In this document: positions 1 to 11,500 of the stretch, piece after piece
Position numbering within the stretch: position 1 is the first letter of the stretch
How the letters are laid out: every line of letters starts with the position of its first letter
Assembly: GCF_002994745.2 (NCBI RefSeq)
Contig: NC_037090.1
Span: forward strand, 22,084,001-22,148,000
Origin: Rosa chinensis
Taxonomy: Eukaryota; Streptophyta; Magnoliopsida; Rosales; Rosaceae
DNA length: 64,000 bases
Reading direction: 5' to 3'
Notes under the pieces: model-generated
The model's database searches: none
Told to the model about the DNA's origin: nothing
What the model saw: only the letters and a program-made list of their open reading frames with translations
Made by a program: the position numbers and the translations under genes

Positions 1-97
1 TCTTCTTTCCAATTGTTATTCTGTAGATGTCTATGGTAGCCCAGAATGCATGCAAATTGCATTTCTATTGTATGTAATTGGGTCTCTGCATGTGGTC

Positions 98-233
98 TTA
101 TCTTCTTCCATTCAATTGTTGTATCCTCTTCTGTAATTGCAACAACTTTTCTCTTTTGTCTTTCGTTTGAGTACTTGTTGCTTCTTCAACAAGTCCTTTC
201 CCCTTCCTCTTTGCCGTTGCGATTAATCTGTAT
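98..233 (-). CDS. possible last exon of an unrecognised small gene
   Basis: On the minus strand an acceptor-like ATATACAG is followed by an open stretch encoding a Lys/Gln-rich, probably coiled-coil peptide (about residues ATAKRKGKGLVEEATS to KRIQQLNGRR) that ends at a stop at 98. Its composition (charged, heptad-like Leu/Ile spacing) looks more coding than its AT-rich surroundings. It could be the 3' exon of the gene whose first exons lie at 1514-1894, but the phase needed (phase 2) shows that at least one middle exon is missing from this model. I do not recognise the protein. Confidence 0.25.
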
Positions 234-255
234 ATATGATATGCGAATATATGAG

Positions 256-792
256 TATTGACCCTCAATAGAACATCATTATGAACAAATATTGACCTCA
301 GTAGCTTAATCATTAAATACTGACCTTCAGTAGCTTTCTCATTATCCATGTATCTGATCCTAATTATGTTGTGATAGAACATGATGGACAAATTTAAACC
401 AAAAGAAACACATTCTCAAGAATAACAATCACAAACTAATCACACAGCTTGCAACAAACATAGAGGACTAACAAGGAACACAGGCTCACTACTCAAAAAT
501 GAAATTCTTACTAGAGATGTTCAAATTTCAAAAAAGATGAGATCTTTTTCTTAAAATACGAACAGAACATAGCAGTAGTCAAGTAAAGTTGCACACATAC
601 TTCACCCAAAGCAAGCAAAGCTAAGAAGGCGTGAACACAAAGTAAAGCAAAGCATCCAAACTAAAGCTACTGACCCCTAATAGGCTACTGATCCTCAAAA
701 ATTTATTGATAATGTATTTACACTATCATGCGGTACAAAATAATAGAACTATAAGGAAATCATATAATGCATCCCACATTTTCAAAGCAATG

Positions 793-826
<34 letters not shown>

Positions 827-1739
827 TATAAATCAACAGCTTTAATGAGATTCTGAAGCTATAGAAACACATCAAAAGAATTGATAAGATGACTATATCA
901 TATTGCACTAGCTAAACTCACAAACTGAGGCATGCCTTAGCATCAATTCAGATTTTAAAAAGGAAACTCAACTTGCCTTACAAAAAATTACTACTACGAT
1001 TGCATAAAACACAGTGAATGCAGCATTCACTCAATTACATTACATTAATTATTCCACTCAAGCCTATACCATTCACTCTTTCAAACTAATCTTATAGATA
1101 ATTGGGCTTTGTGATTAGGTTCTATTGACCCATAATAGGATATTGACCCTCAGTAAGATTAGTAAACCAATAATAAGTTGACTTTTTTCCATAGATAGAT
1201 GATCTACAAAGGAAAATTAGTAGAGGAAGCTTAGAATCGAACCAATTCACAATGGGATTCGAGCTATATCACTGAAAATATGGTTTTCATTATGTTGAAG
1301 TAACCAAGGATAATTCAGTTCAATATATGCATCACTACAGCAAAAAATACACTCGGTACTTCAATTTTCACTAAATAAATAGATGATAAATGCAGTCCAA
1401 GACCAGAATATGACAATAAATAACAAGGATTAGCATATGAGATAAAATAATCAACTGAGATTTGAAACCCTAACTTTCTACAGATCGCAGGGCAGAAGAG
1501 ATAAAGAACTAACCATTCCTGTGGGACTGTAGGTAGTGATGGTGAACTTGAGCTCGCTCCAGTAATCCTCATACAAGAGATCTACAAAATTAAACCAAAA
1601 AAAGCACAAAAATCAGAGACTATAGCTACTGACCCTCAGTAACTAGAAATTTCTTAGGTAAATGATCTTTTCTTAGGTAAATGATCTTTAAGGCATTAAT
1701 CTAAGCTACTTACCCTCAATAGGCTATTGACCTTCAAGG
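256..1739. repeat. dispersed 15-bp palindromic motif, about 10 copies
   Basis: A short motif recurs at 256-270, 290-303, 318-332, about 668-683, 686-697, 1123-1138, 1141-1155, 1627-1641, 1707-1721 and 1725-1739. Good copies read TATTGA-CCC-TCAATA or TACTGA-CCC-TCAGTA: two 6-bp inverted arms around a pyrimidine triplet. The variable third base of the left arm (T or C) is matched in the right arm (A or G) in the best copies, and other copies form a G:U pair as RNA. Several are preceded by GCTA or GGCTA. The copies fall in the presumed introns and just beyond exon 1 of the putative gene at 98-1894. The rest of 400-1500 is AT-rich and holds no gene I can support. Confidence 0.6.
794..824. repeat. 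(TA)n microsatellite
   Basis: An uninterrupted TA dinucleotide run of about 30 bp in the AT-rich stretch left of the putative small gene exons. Confidence 0.8.
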
Positions 1740-1894
1740 CGTGGCTTCACCGGAGCCTCGTTTTGTAGCTTTGCCGCCGGAGCCTCATTTTGTTGCTTTG
1801 TCGTCGGAGCCTTGCTTTGTTGCTTGGCCGTGGAAGCCTCGCTTTGTTGCTTCATCGTCGGAGCCTCGCTTTGTTGGTTCGTCGCCTGAGCCAT
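1514..1894 (-). CDS. first two exons of a putative unrecognised gene (Gln/Ala-rich repeat protein)
   Basis: ATG at 1894 opens a peptide starting MAQATNQQ, made of five to six imperfect 8-10 residue repeats of the type KQQSEAPT. The frame hits a stop at 1724, but a donor AAG|GTCAAT at 1732/1731 and an acceptor TTGTAG before 1581 join in phase to a second exon (1581-1514) encoding a LLYEDYWSELKFTITTYSPTGM-like stretch (quoted in part: YEDYWSELKFTITTYSP), followed by a good donor ATG|GTTAGT. The two exons total 231 nt (77 codons, phase 0). The second exon faintly recalls the FSLTTFSPSGK start of proteasome alpha-2 subunits, which is a weak hint and not an assignment. Later exons are unresolved. 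A real small gene or a chance model are both possible. Confidence 0.35.
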
Positions 1895-2139
1895 GTTTAT
1901 TGCTTCACTGCTGAAATGGAAGAGAGGTTTTGATTTTGGGGAGATATGGCATTGACGAGTTTGGTTTTGGATAAAACTGAAATGAAGGTTGTGGCAACTG
2001 TCGTAATTAATTAGAATTTGTTGTGCCCTTTTATTTTTGTACAAATGGGCTGTGATTGTGCTATGACCGCATGGGCTACAAATTATAAATCTTGCTTGTG
2101 GGAAGAAACTATAGCCCATTGTAGTTAATGGTAAAAAGC

Positions 2140-2344
2140 TCTTAAAAATTACATAAAAAAACTCAAAATGAATCTTATAAATTATAGAAAACCTCATCTC
2201 GCTCTCTATATTTAGGAGTGAGATAGCTAAAAGTTATAATGGAGAGCCAATTAGGAGTCTGGTGCAGCTGTTAAAATATATAAAAAGCTAAACATGCTCT
2301 CTAAAATAGCTAAGGAGTCAAAATAGAGTCTGCTAAAGATGCTC
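2140..2344. mobile_element. left-truncated Tourist-like MITE
   Basis: This stretch matches the right part of the full element at 31072-31430, sharing for example TATATTTAGGAG, GAGTCTGGTGCAGCTG and AAAATAGCTAAGGAG. It ends with GAGCATCTTTAGCAGACTC in reverse complement, next to TAA, the target typical of PIF/Harbinger (Tourist) elements. The left end is lost. Confidence 0.6.
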
Positions 2345-2448
2345 TAAGAGCAAGTTCACATGTGGGTCACCAGGTCACCTATTATTCACTGCTTTTTATG
2401 TGTATTTTCACTCTCTAGGTCACTGGCACAGTGTATTTTGTGCCCTGG

Positions 2449-2698
2449 TGTTAACGTTAGTGATCTGTGGGATCTCTAGTTAGCTTTAGAGAGAGAGAGA
2501 GAGTGACATGAGATGTATAGTGGTTCGTCTCCCGTCTTAGCGGGAAACTACGTCCACTTGAATGTGTACTAGTGTGTCGAGCCTTGCGGCCTAACAAGAT
2601 TACAAGAGATGTAATGGGATTGTGTTTAAGTGGGAGGAGGCATTCCTTTTATAGGTGAAGAAATGCTTCTCATTTACATTGTTTTCGATGTGGGACAA
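2449..2698 (-). mobile_element. LTR-like block with TATA box
   Basis: Read on the minus strand this runs TGTCCCACATCG ... GTTAACA, so TG...CA, about 250 bp. It has a clear CCTATAAAAGG TATA motif near 2660 and a GA/CT tract near the end. It looks like a short LTR (TRIM or copia size) forming one end of the larger composite insertion. Confidence 0.45.
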
Positions 2699-5114
2699 GC
2701 TGTAACGCCCCAAGCTGCACCTCACCAGCTTAAGCACGTCACAGTGCCGCGAGCCTCTAAAACATAAACCGAACGCTCGATTTATATTCTAGAGAACCGC
2801 TAGGCATTTTGTCTGAAAACTTTTCGTAGAAACACAGCGGAAGCTACAGATATTTTTGAGGTGAAAATAATTGAGTTGCTAAAATTTATTTCACTCATCC
2901 AGTACTTGGATAAGGATCACACGAGGTATGAATTTCAATGAAAGAGAATTCAACTAAATTTGACACGATGCTAAATAACCACAAGTTCCGAAACACGGAG
3001 TGCGAGAAATAGAATTTAGAATAAGGTACAAACGATGATTTTCCGAACTTGTTTCCGCACACCCAGCTCCTTCCGCTATTGTCCCGTCACCAGTGCACAA
3101 TACCTGCATCCATACTGTTGTAGGGGGTGAGCTTTCGTCCTCGCTGCTCAACAGGAACTCTACCTCAAATAGACTCAAAACCAATAAACAAATATTTGGG
3201 CTGCCCAGTATGAAAACATATTTAAACCAAATATTTAAAAGGAACGACAAACTTTAATGTTTTTCAACTTGAAAACAGATGCATGAGGCTTAAATAAATA
3301 CGGCGCCAAATCCAAATATTACCTGATGGCCGGTCCCATAGACCCACTACACGACCTTACCTCAAATTAATTTATCACCAGGTAAGCATAGCGAGAGCGT
3401 CCACTACCTAGCTACACACACGTACCGGGCTCGTTATTAAGATCGGAATACCCGGACGACCGGCGTAACTAACCCTCCGGAATTTTTGGGGATCGAACCC
3501 AAGGAAGTCAGAGCCACCCTTCGCTCTCAAGCCATCCCATTTCTCACATGGTTTGGTTAGTATGCATTGCATTTGAACTTAACCAAACCATACCAACTAA
3601 CATGCATCATTTAATAACAATATAAGAAAATCACTAACCGAGGAGAGTCCTGAATCCCTACCTGGATTCCGATGCTTACTTTCACGTAGTCCGAGAGTCG
3701 CGAACCTTCCGTTCCTCAGGTAATTGGAGTCCTAAATTCTGACATTTCGATAGTTAATATCTTTTGAACAATTTTATGAAATCTCGACAACTTTTCCTGG
3801 TTTGACCAGGAGTTGACCAACCTTTCCTGATTTGACCAGGATCGACCATTTTGACAATTGTTTGACCAATCGTAATAGGTTCGATAATTGACCCAAATTA
3901 CCGAACATTTTACTTAAATCACTATATCGACCATATATATTAGGTGCATCCAAATTTTATCAAGGCCACCCAATATATACACATTTCTTTTCTTTACTCA
4001 CTATCATTTTTACAAAATGCTTATGCAAACCAATGTTATAACAAATTCCCAACTTCATGAACAAATAAATTCGAGTATCCTTAGCAATTTCGTCACATAG
4101 TAATCGGAATTACTATGGACACCCAACCAACCTTATTCCATTCTCAATTAAGGTGTGGGACACCCAAGATCACATTTGACCAATCTCACTCTTCACAGCC
4201 ATTTCATTAATCACAACAAAACTTAATCCACAATTGCAATACCAACACAGAATCAACAACTCATTCACAAGCTCCAAACACCTAGAGTAAGACAACATGA
4301 CAGATTCACACAGAGACATCAACATCACCGTACCAAGCCAAACATAAACATTTCCATCTAGAAACTCGAATTTACCTTCAGTACTACAATCTGCAAGGTT
4401 AACCTTAACTCCCTTGTAGCAGCCTTCCAAGAACTCGATGTTGAACTGGCAATCCAAGCCTCAATGTCCAAAATTCCAAGTTTCTGAATTTACAACTCCA
4501 CCAAGACAATAACCCATCAACATCGTAACGAGAATCATAATTCACCAAAGCCGAAAGCAACTCGACTCACCTTGTTTTGATCTTAAACGTTTTTCGGAAA
4601 CTTGACGAAGCTCGTTTGGTGATGAAGCACAAACTGACAACCACCAACCTGAAATTCCCAGACTTTATCCTCAATCAAGGTCAGCCCTCGCCTATAGGTG
4701 TAGTCGAACCAGAGATCAAGCCAGGAAGTGCCGGGGAAGTCGCCGGCATCGGTAACAGCGTCGAAACCGAGAGGAACCCAGAAACACAATAGTCAAAACT
4801 CGATCAAATTGAAAAACTAAGTAGGCTGGGCTGTAGCGTATGACGAGGAGAGGAAGTTTCATACCACAGACGGCCCAAACGGTGGCCGAAGTCGCCGGAA
4901 GTTGCAGAGATTCCCGGAGAAGTTTCGGAGCTTCCAGTCGTTGCTTCTCCGTTCATCGTCGATGCATGGACGATCTGAGAATGCAGGAAAGTAGGCGACG
5001 CCGAGACGAAGCTATTGGTGGCCTTGCACCGTCGGGGGGTGGCCGGACGTGGAAGTTCTGGTCAGGTTTCTCTCTCGGGCCGTGCTGCGTCTCGGGTCAG
5101 AGCACCCTCCTCTA

Positions 5115-5118
<4 letters not shown>

Positions 5119-5194
<76 letters not shown>
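5119..5194. repeat. (CT)n microsatellite
   Basis: About 75 bp of uninterrupted CT dinucleotides inside the LTR-derived insertion. It creates spurious Leu-Ser reading frames on the plus strand, which should not be taken as genes. Confidence 0.9.
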
Positions 5195-5197
<3 letters not shown>

Positions 5198-5988
5198 TTT
5201 TCTGAACTAATCCCCATCCTTGATCTGATCCAGGATTATAAATATCTCAACCTGAATTGTAATCAAGGGCTAGGATCAAGAGGGGGAAGCGGTGGATGGC
5301 TGGGATGAAACGGTGGTGAGATCAACGGCTAGGATTGCACCGCGGAAATTCTTTTTATTTAAATGGATTTCCATAATTTCCAAACTTCAGAAATTTATTA
5401 TAAATACTTTGGGTATCCGAAAAATTCCCTAAAAATTTTCACGAACTCGTGGTGTCGTGTACTTTTTCATCCAACCCTCAAATTGAGGTTTTCACTTTAT
5501 GAAAATTTCTGAAAATTTCCTCGAGCATCTTGACATTTATTGGGATCGTTGAATAATTTCTCGTACGATTTCCGCTAGGCTTGACATATTTTTCCGGGGT
5601 TCACACAAGCAACCACCATTTCTAGTCTAGAAAGCCTATTTGTGAGGGCATGTTGGCAAGGCCGGAAAGGTGGCTTCCCGGCGACGGATTTGCGACTTCC
5701 GGATACCGTAGCGCACCTTGAACATAGGGCTACAAGATGCAAGTAGCGGTTGGATCCCATGAGGGTGTTGTTTATGCTTGGTGAGGTAGCAAACTAGCCT
5801 TGCTAGTAGAGGTATCTACACCTGGGTTGCCATATGTCACCCTGGGTCACTTTCTGGGTCACCCTGGTGACCTGCAAACTGACCTGGTGATCCAAGTCTT
5901 ATTGAAAACTGTGTTTGTGACTCACAGAGTAGAAATGAACACTAAAAAACAGTGAATCCTGGTGACTCAACGGGTGAACTTGCTCTAA

Positions 5989-8380
5989 GGCAATTCATGG
6001 GGACCACCTGCCCAGGCAAATGGCTAATTCATTGTTGGTCATTGAATCACCAGATCATTGGTGGTGGGCTCCACAAGCACATGGGTCTATTGCCAACATG
6101 CATTTTTTCTTTTTTTTGTCTGGAGGAAATTTTTATGCAATTGTTATTTAATTTCAACTGTTGGATCTAACAATCCAACGGCTGGAATTAAATGACAATG
6201 ATAATTTTTCACCCTAAAAATTAATTTGGAAGGTAAAAAAATCTTAAATTTATTTTCAAAAATTCTATAAATACCCATTCCCTCACCTTAATTTCTCACA
6301 CCAAAATTTTTAAAAATTCTACCTCTCCATCTTCTTCATCCATCAATTTATTCTTCAGATCATTTCTTTCAATTATCATCCAACTATGAGAGATTCAGTT
6401 CCAATTGGCAAATTGACCAGTTAATTCAATTGTGCAATTTATGAGCGAGTATGACCGTGTGCAGCCCGATCAGCGAAAAACATATAACCTCCTCAAAGTT
6501 ATAGGAAAAAGTTCTTGTTGATTATGCTCAAAATTCTCAAAAATGGGCACAATTAGGGTTGCCACTTGGTATGATAATTACCAAACTGATCGAATACCAA
6601 CCGATATTTTAGGTTTGGTATGTCCAAAATTGGCATGCTCTACGAAGAGACTGAATTTCTTAAACCCTACAACTAATTGTATGTGAATAATGGATCTACT
6701 GATTATCTAAATATTAACTTTATAAACTATAGTTTTCAAGACACATACATGTATATTAAGAAATAAACATAATTTTTTTTGATAATAGTATGAATATTAC
6801 TACGTATACTACATTAATAGTACATGCATTTTAAATAACCTGGTCAAAGATAGTTAAATAACCTAGTTTAATTGCTAATGGCTAAAACTTGATGTCATAT
6901 GTACAAAAGAAATCTATAATAAGTAGATGAATACAAAGTTTACGACTATAATATTGAGATATCTAGTATTGTTCATTCTACTTTATATTACAAAGAATTA
7001 GTTGTTCTAAAGTTGGTAATACTGAAAACCGAAATACTGATTGGTATATATAATTAAAAACCGAAAATTTTGGTTGGTAATTGGTAGCTCAATTTTGAAA
7101 CCAAAAGCTTTGATTTTGAAGTTGCTAATTCCTATAACCGATTCGAACCGACCAAGTGACAGCTCTAGGCACAATGCACAAATGATATCTCGTAATGGTA
7201 TAATGAGCAGCACCAATCGAATGAACGAGGTTCAATTTTTTCTACAGAATTTGAGCAGTACAATGCACAATGCTTATATAGAATTTGATTTGCTCAAAAA
7301 AAAATTAAATCTTTTTAAAAAAAAAAAATTAGTGTTGTATGATTAATCTCATTATTAATTAATTAATCAAATTATGTATATAATTATTTTGAATTATTAA
7401 TTAATTTTTGAAGTGTAATAGTGGATTGGCAGGCAAATTGCCTTTATTAGTGCGTTGTATAAACTAGAGACAATTGCCAATTTTAGATGAATAGTAAATT
7501 GACAGTACCAATTTAGATGGCAAATCATAGCAATTGTTTTTGGTTCAGGAGTGCATTTTGCTCTTATGCTTTTCAGAAAAGACAACCTGAGCTCTGAAGT
7601 GTGTTCATCTCTTTGCCTCTTACTCATCAATTATACCTGCAAGTGGAATAACTCCCGGGCAAAATGAGTCTAATTTTATCGTATCTTTGAGTAATTTCCC
7701 AACTGATGCTTCGATTTTGAAATTGGAATTTGAATTGAATCTCTTAGATTCAATTTGGGTCCTTTATAATCCCCCTGATTTATTAGATTCATCAAGTTTT
7801 GGAATCCAAAGGTGAAACCTAGTAATGAGAACTCAACCCATCAAAGTTACGTTGTCAAACGCTTCTCAAATTTATCTTCATTAATTTCTCCTCTCATGGA
7901 TGCATCTGCCATCTTGATAGACTCTCAGTCCATGTTTACGATTGTTAATCATTACACCGATCAAGGTTCTAAGTCTACCAACTGTATCCAAGATGCGGCG
8001 TTGTTTATCTTCAAGATGGATAAAACTGGGAGAACATTTTTAGCAAATGGAATCAAGATAATTGGACTTTCAGTTGTATTAGGATGATGGAAGTAAGAGG
8101 CGCTTGGAGGACAAACCAGAAACGTTTTTCTTGAATTGAGATGGTGGGATTCGCAGGCAAGATTGTAGCCAGTATAGAAGGCACAAAGAGACCTTTTAAC
8201 CTGGTAATTTGTTTTGAGATGCAGAAACATATTACAGCAATCACTCATTCACATGCAGATACATATTAATCTACAATTATACAATTTTTCACCTTCTAGC
8301 TTTGAGTGAAGGCCATATTATCTTAGCATACATACACCAACGCCCTAAAGATCAGACATTTGCAGCTAATAAGCTGGAGC
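5989..8380. other. AT-rich repeat remnants without a supported gene
   Basis: Most of this interval is low-GC sequence. At 6160-6190 there is a short inverted repeat around TTGGATC/GATCCAA-like words. At 6285-6390 a TATAAATA box and a CT-rich leader precede an ATG, but the frame closes within 15 codons. Words such as GGCAAATTGCC near 7430 and ATTGCC near 7475 suggest decayed Harbinger-type non-autonomous elements. The hAT element at 6554-7167 is listed separately. Around 7640-8260 several short ORFs exist on both strands, none with recognisable motifs. Confidence 0.4.
6554..7167. mobile_element. hAT-type MITE with 8-bp TSD
   Basis: The ends are TAGGGTTGCCACTTGGT and, in reverse complement, TAGAGCTGTCACTTGGT: an imperfect 17-bp terminal inverted repeat starting with TAG, as in many hAT elements. 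Both sides carry the perfect 8-bp direct repeat GGCACAAT (6546-6553 and 7168-7175), the diagnostic hAT target duplication. The 614-bp interior is AT-rich with no transposase frame, so it was moved in trans. Confidence 0.85.
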
Positions 8381-8585
8381 AAGCCAGAAATTATATTACA
8401 AGGCTACAAAATGGTAGATGGAAAAATATAATATAATGTACACAAAACACATTTACAGTACATTACACATTTACAGTACATGATGAACAAAATTTCAAGA
8501 GACTAAAATTCTAATGATTGATCAAACGAACTCCTGCAAACGTAGGCATCGGGAAAATTGAGTCCATTGGTTCCATGCCATTCTG
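8380..8585 (-). other. probable VIR 3' UTR and polyadenylation region
   Basis: Directly downstream of the VIR stop codon (minus strand) the sequence is U-rich, with the words TGTAAATGTGTAATGTA and a TGTAATATAATTT near 8390-8400 that resemble plant near-upstream and far-upstream poly(A) elements. The exact cleavage site cannot be read from sequence. Confidence 0.5.
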
Positions 8586-11500
8586 CTATAGCTGAGCGCC
8601 CAACTTCTCCTGTTAAACAACGACAACCAACCAAAACTAGAGGGTCAGGAATCGGGACAGCATAGTATCCAAAATATTCTTACATTGCATGTTTCTAACT
8701 TGCAAAAAGGAAAGTTCTTGAATCTGGAATGTTCCCAGCCAATAGCAAAATGAGATTAAAGATATGGAACAGCTCTCCATTCTGCACGGGAATGGAGAGG
8801 AGCCCAAATCCAGAAAGAAAGATACCATTATCCCAGCAACATTGTATTAGAGAATATAGAAGACAGAATACAGAAGATATGGAACAGCTCACTCCATTCT
8901 ATATGGGAATTGAGAGGAGCCCAGATCCACAAGATACCGTTATCCCAGCAACATTATATTAGAGAATAAAGGACAAAGGATACTAGGAAAGATATGCAAA
9001 GGCCAACAAAGCACCACAGTACTTCTAAATAAAATTAGAATTTCCCATGAAAGCACAACGAACCACATGGGAGGAGTGACTTTAATTACTCACTCTATTT
9101 AGTTTTCAAATCCCATTTAATAATTCTATACTTATTTCATCTCAATTTTCATTATTGTTGGCAAATCCAATTCCTTTCTTTTAAATCATTTCATCCAAAT
9201 GGTCATCAAAACCCTAAGCTCTTTTTTCCACACTAAAAATCTAAAACCATAAAACACAAATGAAAGTTTGGATGCTAAAAAGGCCAAAAGAAAATACCTG
9301 AAGCATCTGCATTAACTTTGGATGCTGCTCCAAAACTTGACAAAGTTTTTCTCGGTCACCCAATAGAGACTGCCATATGAAAGGAAAAAATAATTAGAAT
9401 GGACCAAAATCAGATTGGTCAAACACTGAAAATTTTCAGTTGATAGTTCAACAGTTCAAAAGCTGAATGCCTGAACCTTCCCCAAAAAGATATTTGCATA
9501 AAAAGTTTTCTTGAATGATCTATTCAAATAAACTCCAAAATGAAGGTTTTGCCAACATCGCTTAAAACTGAAGACAAAGCCCAAAGCCCATAAAAAGGAC
9601 TTTCAGTCTGCAATAGATTGTTCTGTGCCTCCACTAATTTCCAATTGGATAATGCAAAAAATACCTGAATAGCTTCTGGGGACTTGAAATATTCCTGTAA
9701 TGACATTCCTGGATCTTGTTGCTGTTGGGATGTAGCATCCCCTAATTGAGGCAAAACTTGTGGTTGAGAATGGTCAACTTGCTGCTGTATATGAGCAAAC
9801 TCTTGTTGCTGGGATTGATAATAGGCCTGCATAGGTGAAACCATTGGCTGTTGCAGCATTTGCAGTGAATGCATTGGAACTGGGCTCTGCAAGGAGCCCT
9901 GTTCCAAATGTTGTGAAGCTTGTATAGGTGGCCTAAGATGTTGGGGTGGTTGTGGAGGACGCGGAAGCTGTGGGGGCTGCAGTGGCTGCAATTGACCACC
10001 AGTATGAATAGACTGCATCGAAGACTGGGGGGCAGAGAGATTCTGCACCATATTAGGGTTGTCACCTTGCAGCTGAGTTGGGACGTGTCCATAGATAGTC
10101 ATAGAATTAGAACCTGGCCTACTGAAAACCATATGAGGCACTAGGGCAGGTGGTGAATAGGCATTTACTCTCGCCCCAGAAGGTGCAGTAGAGCCCTGAG
10201 GAAGTTCAGTTGTTCCAACACTTGTCTGGTTATATACTGTAGACTGGGCAATAGAAGTTCTGTTGGGTGTCATATTATATGGACTAGATGAAAAAGGAGG
10301 TGGTGTAGGAGGGAGCGGTGGAGGGGGCCTGGCACCCCCACTAGGAGAAGAGATGGAACTTCTGGATGTAGAACCATTATTGAATGCAGAAGGATAATCT
10401 GAACGAATCTGCCAAAAGCAATCAAGACATTAATATATGCAGTGCAGATAAACCAGAAAGAGAGCTGAATTTGAAATTCAAAGAACATGCCTACAGAATT
10501 TACCTGGTACGCTGTGGAGGGCTGCTGTCCCTCATTCATAGAGTTCACAAATGGAGATGATTGACTTGGAACTGAATCAGAAGTCTGAGTTATCAAAGCT
10601 GCCACTGTTGAGGGAGGCGGCATTGGAGGTAAAGGAGGTTGATTTGGAAGAAACCTCGGGTCATAAAATCCTGGAGAACCTGTAGCTATAGGCACATTAC
10701 CAACATGTTGTGAACTGTTCTTTGGAAAGAAATTCTGTGGATTCATTCTTGAATCAACTGGCAACTGTGCAGATGATCCCGATGAATTGTTATAGCCAAA
10801 CACAGTGAATCTAGGACTATTTGCTGCTGCTGCAGATTCAAACCCACTAGAAGCCTTAACTAGTGTAGGATTTTTCGACTCATCAGAATGCTCAAAATAC
10901 TTCTTGTCCGAAGAAACACTAGGTTCTCGAGTCAAAGGCATTTCAGGACGTGAACCTGACATCCTGGAAGAAAATTCACTTTGTGTGTTCTCATCCATAT
11001 TAGATGTTAATGGTGTCGAATGAATATCACTCTCCGTCTCTTCAACAATCGAGTGTGGAGAGCTTTGCTCAACAACCACAGGAGCAGGCTGCTGCAGATT
11101 ATCATCTGGCTGAGGAAAGGGCAATTTGTCATCAGGTTCAGACTCCTCACCATCAAATACTATGTCAATTCCCTGAAGATCATCATCGGGATCTGCTTTC
11201 AATTGTTTAGGTTTGTTGAACTTCTCCATAGCTGAGTCATTTACAGGTGTTGCACTCTTCACCTGTATCGTTGCGTCCCCAACTACCGTTGACAATGGAT
11301 TCTGGCGTTCCCTTTGCCTGGCCATAAATTCATCCACGTGAATTGAAGGAGGTCTCCCACCAGACGATCCAACTCGCTGGACTGCTATTACATTGGAATT
11401 AGAAACACCATCATTTCTTTCTCTTGCAACATAGTCGTCAACATGCATGGAAGGAGGCCTACTAGTATTTGGTTTCCGCTGCCGAAAGGTATCCCTGCGA

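Larger units (their letters stand above)
2449..5820. mobile_element. 3.4 kb LTR-derived insertion, TSD CCTGG
   Basis: The segment begins TGTTAACG, ends TATCTACA, and has the 5-bp direct repeat CCTGG on both sides (2444-2448 and 5821-5825), the hallmark of LTR-retroelement integration. It interrupts the MITE at 2348-5985. No gag or pol reading frame is visible. Inside are an LTR-like block at 2449-2698, a TGTAACGCCCC start at 2711 that resembles plant gypsy LTR starts, GC-rich sequence at 4840-5310 and a long CT microsatellite. The two ends do not resemble each other, so it is not a simple solo LTR. A LARD-like or recombined composite element fits best. Confidence 0.55.
2348..5985. mobile_element. 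Harbinger-type MITE split by an LTR-derived insertion
   Basis: The termini are inverted repeats: GAGCAAGTTCAC at 2348 and its exact complement ending at 5985, with similarity continuing to GTCACCAGG about 18 bp further in on both sides. TAA flanks both ends (2345-2347 and 5986-5988), as for PIF/Harbinger elements. Without the 2449-5820 insertion the original element would be about 260 bp, so it is a non-autonomous MITE and encodes nothing. Confidence 0.7.

Noticed and set aside
1315..1572. 85-codon minus-strand frame read straight through
   Set aside because: Only the first part looks coding; the frame then runs through a donor GTTAGT into AT-rich intron-like sequence.
3470..3560. GGTTCGATCCCC-like word (minus strand), resembling a tRNA T-loop
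   Set aside because: No acceptor stem, anticodon arm or D-loop can be built around it; it lies in LTR-derived sequence.
4840..5308. Plus-strand reading frames of 97-121 codons containing long Leu-Ser runs
   Set aside because: They are produced by the CT microsatellite inside an LTR-derived insertion and have no motif or splice context.
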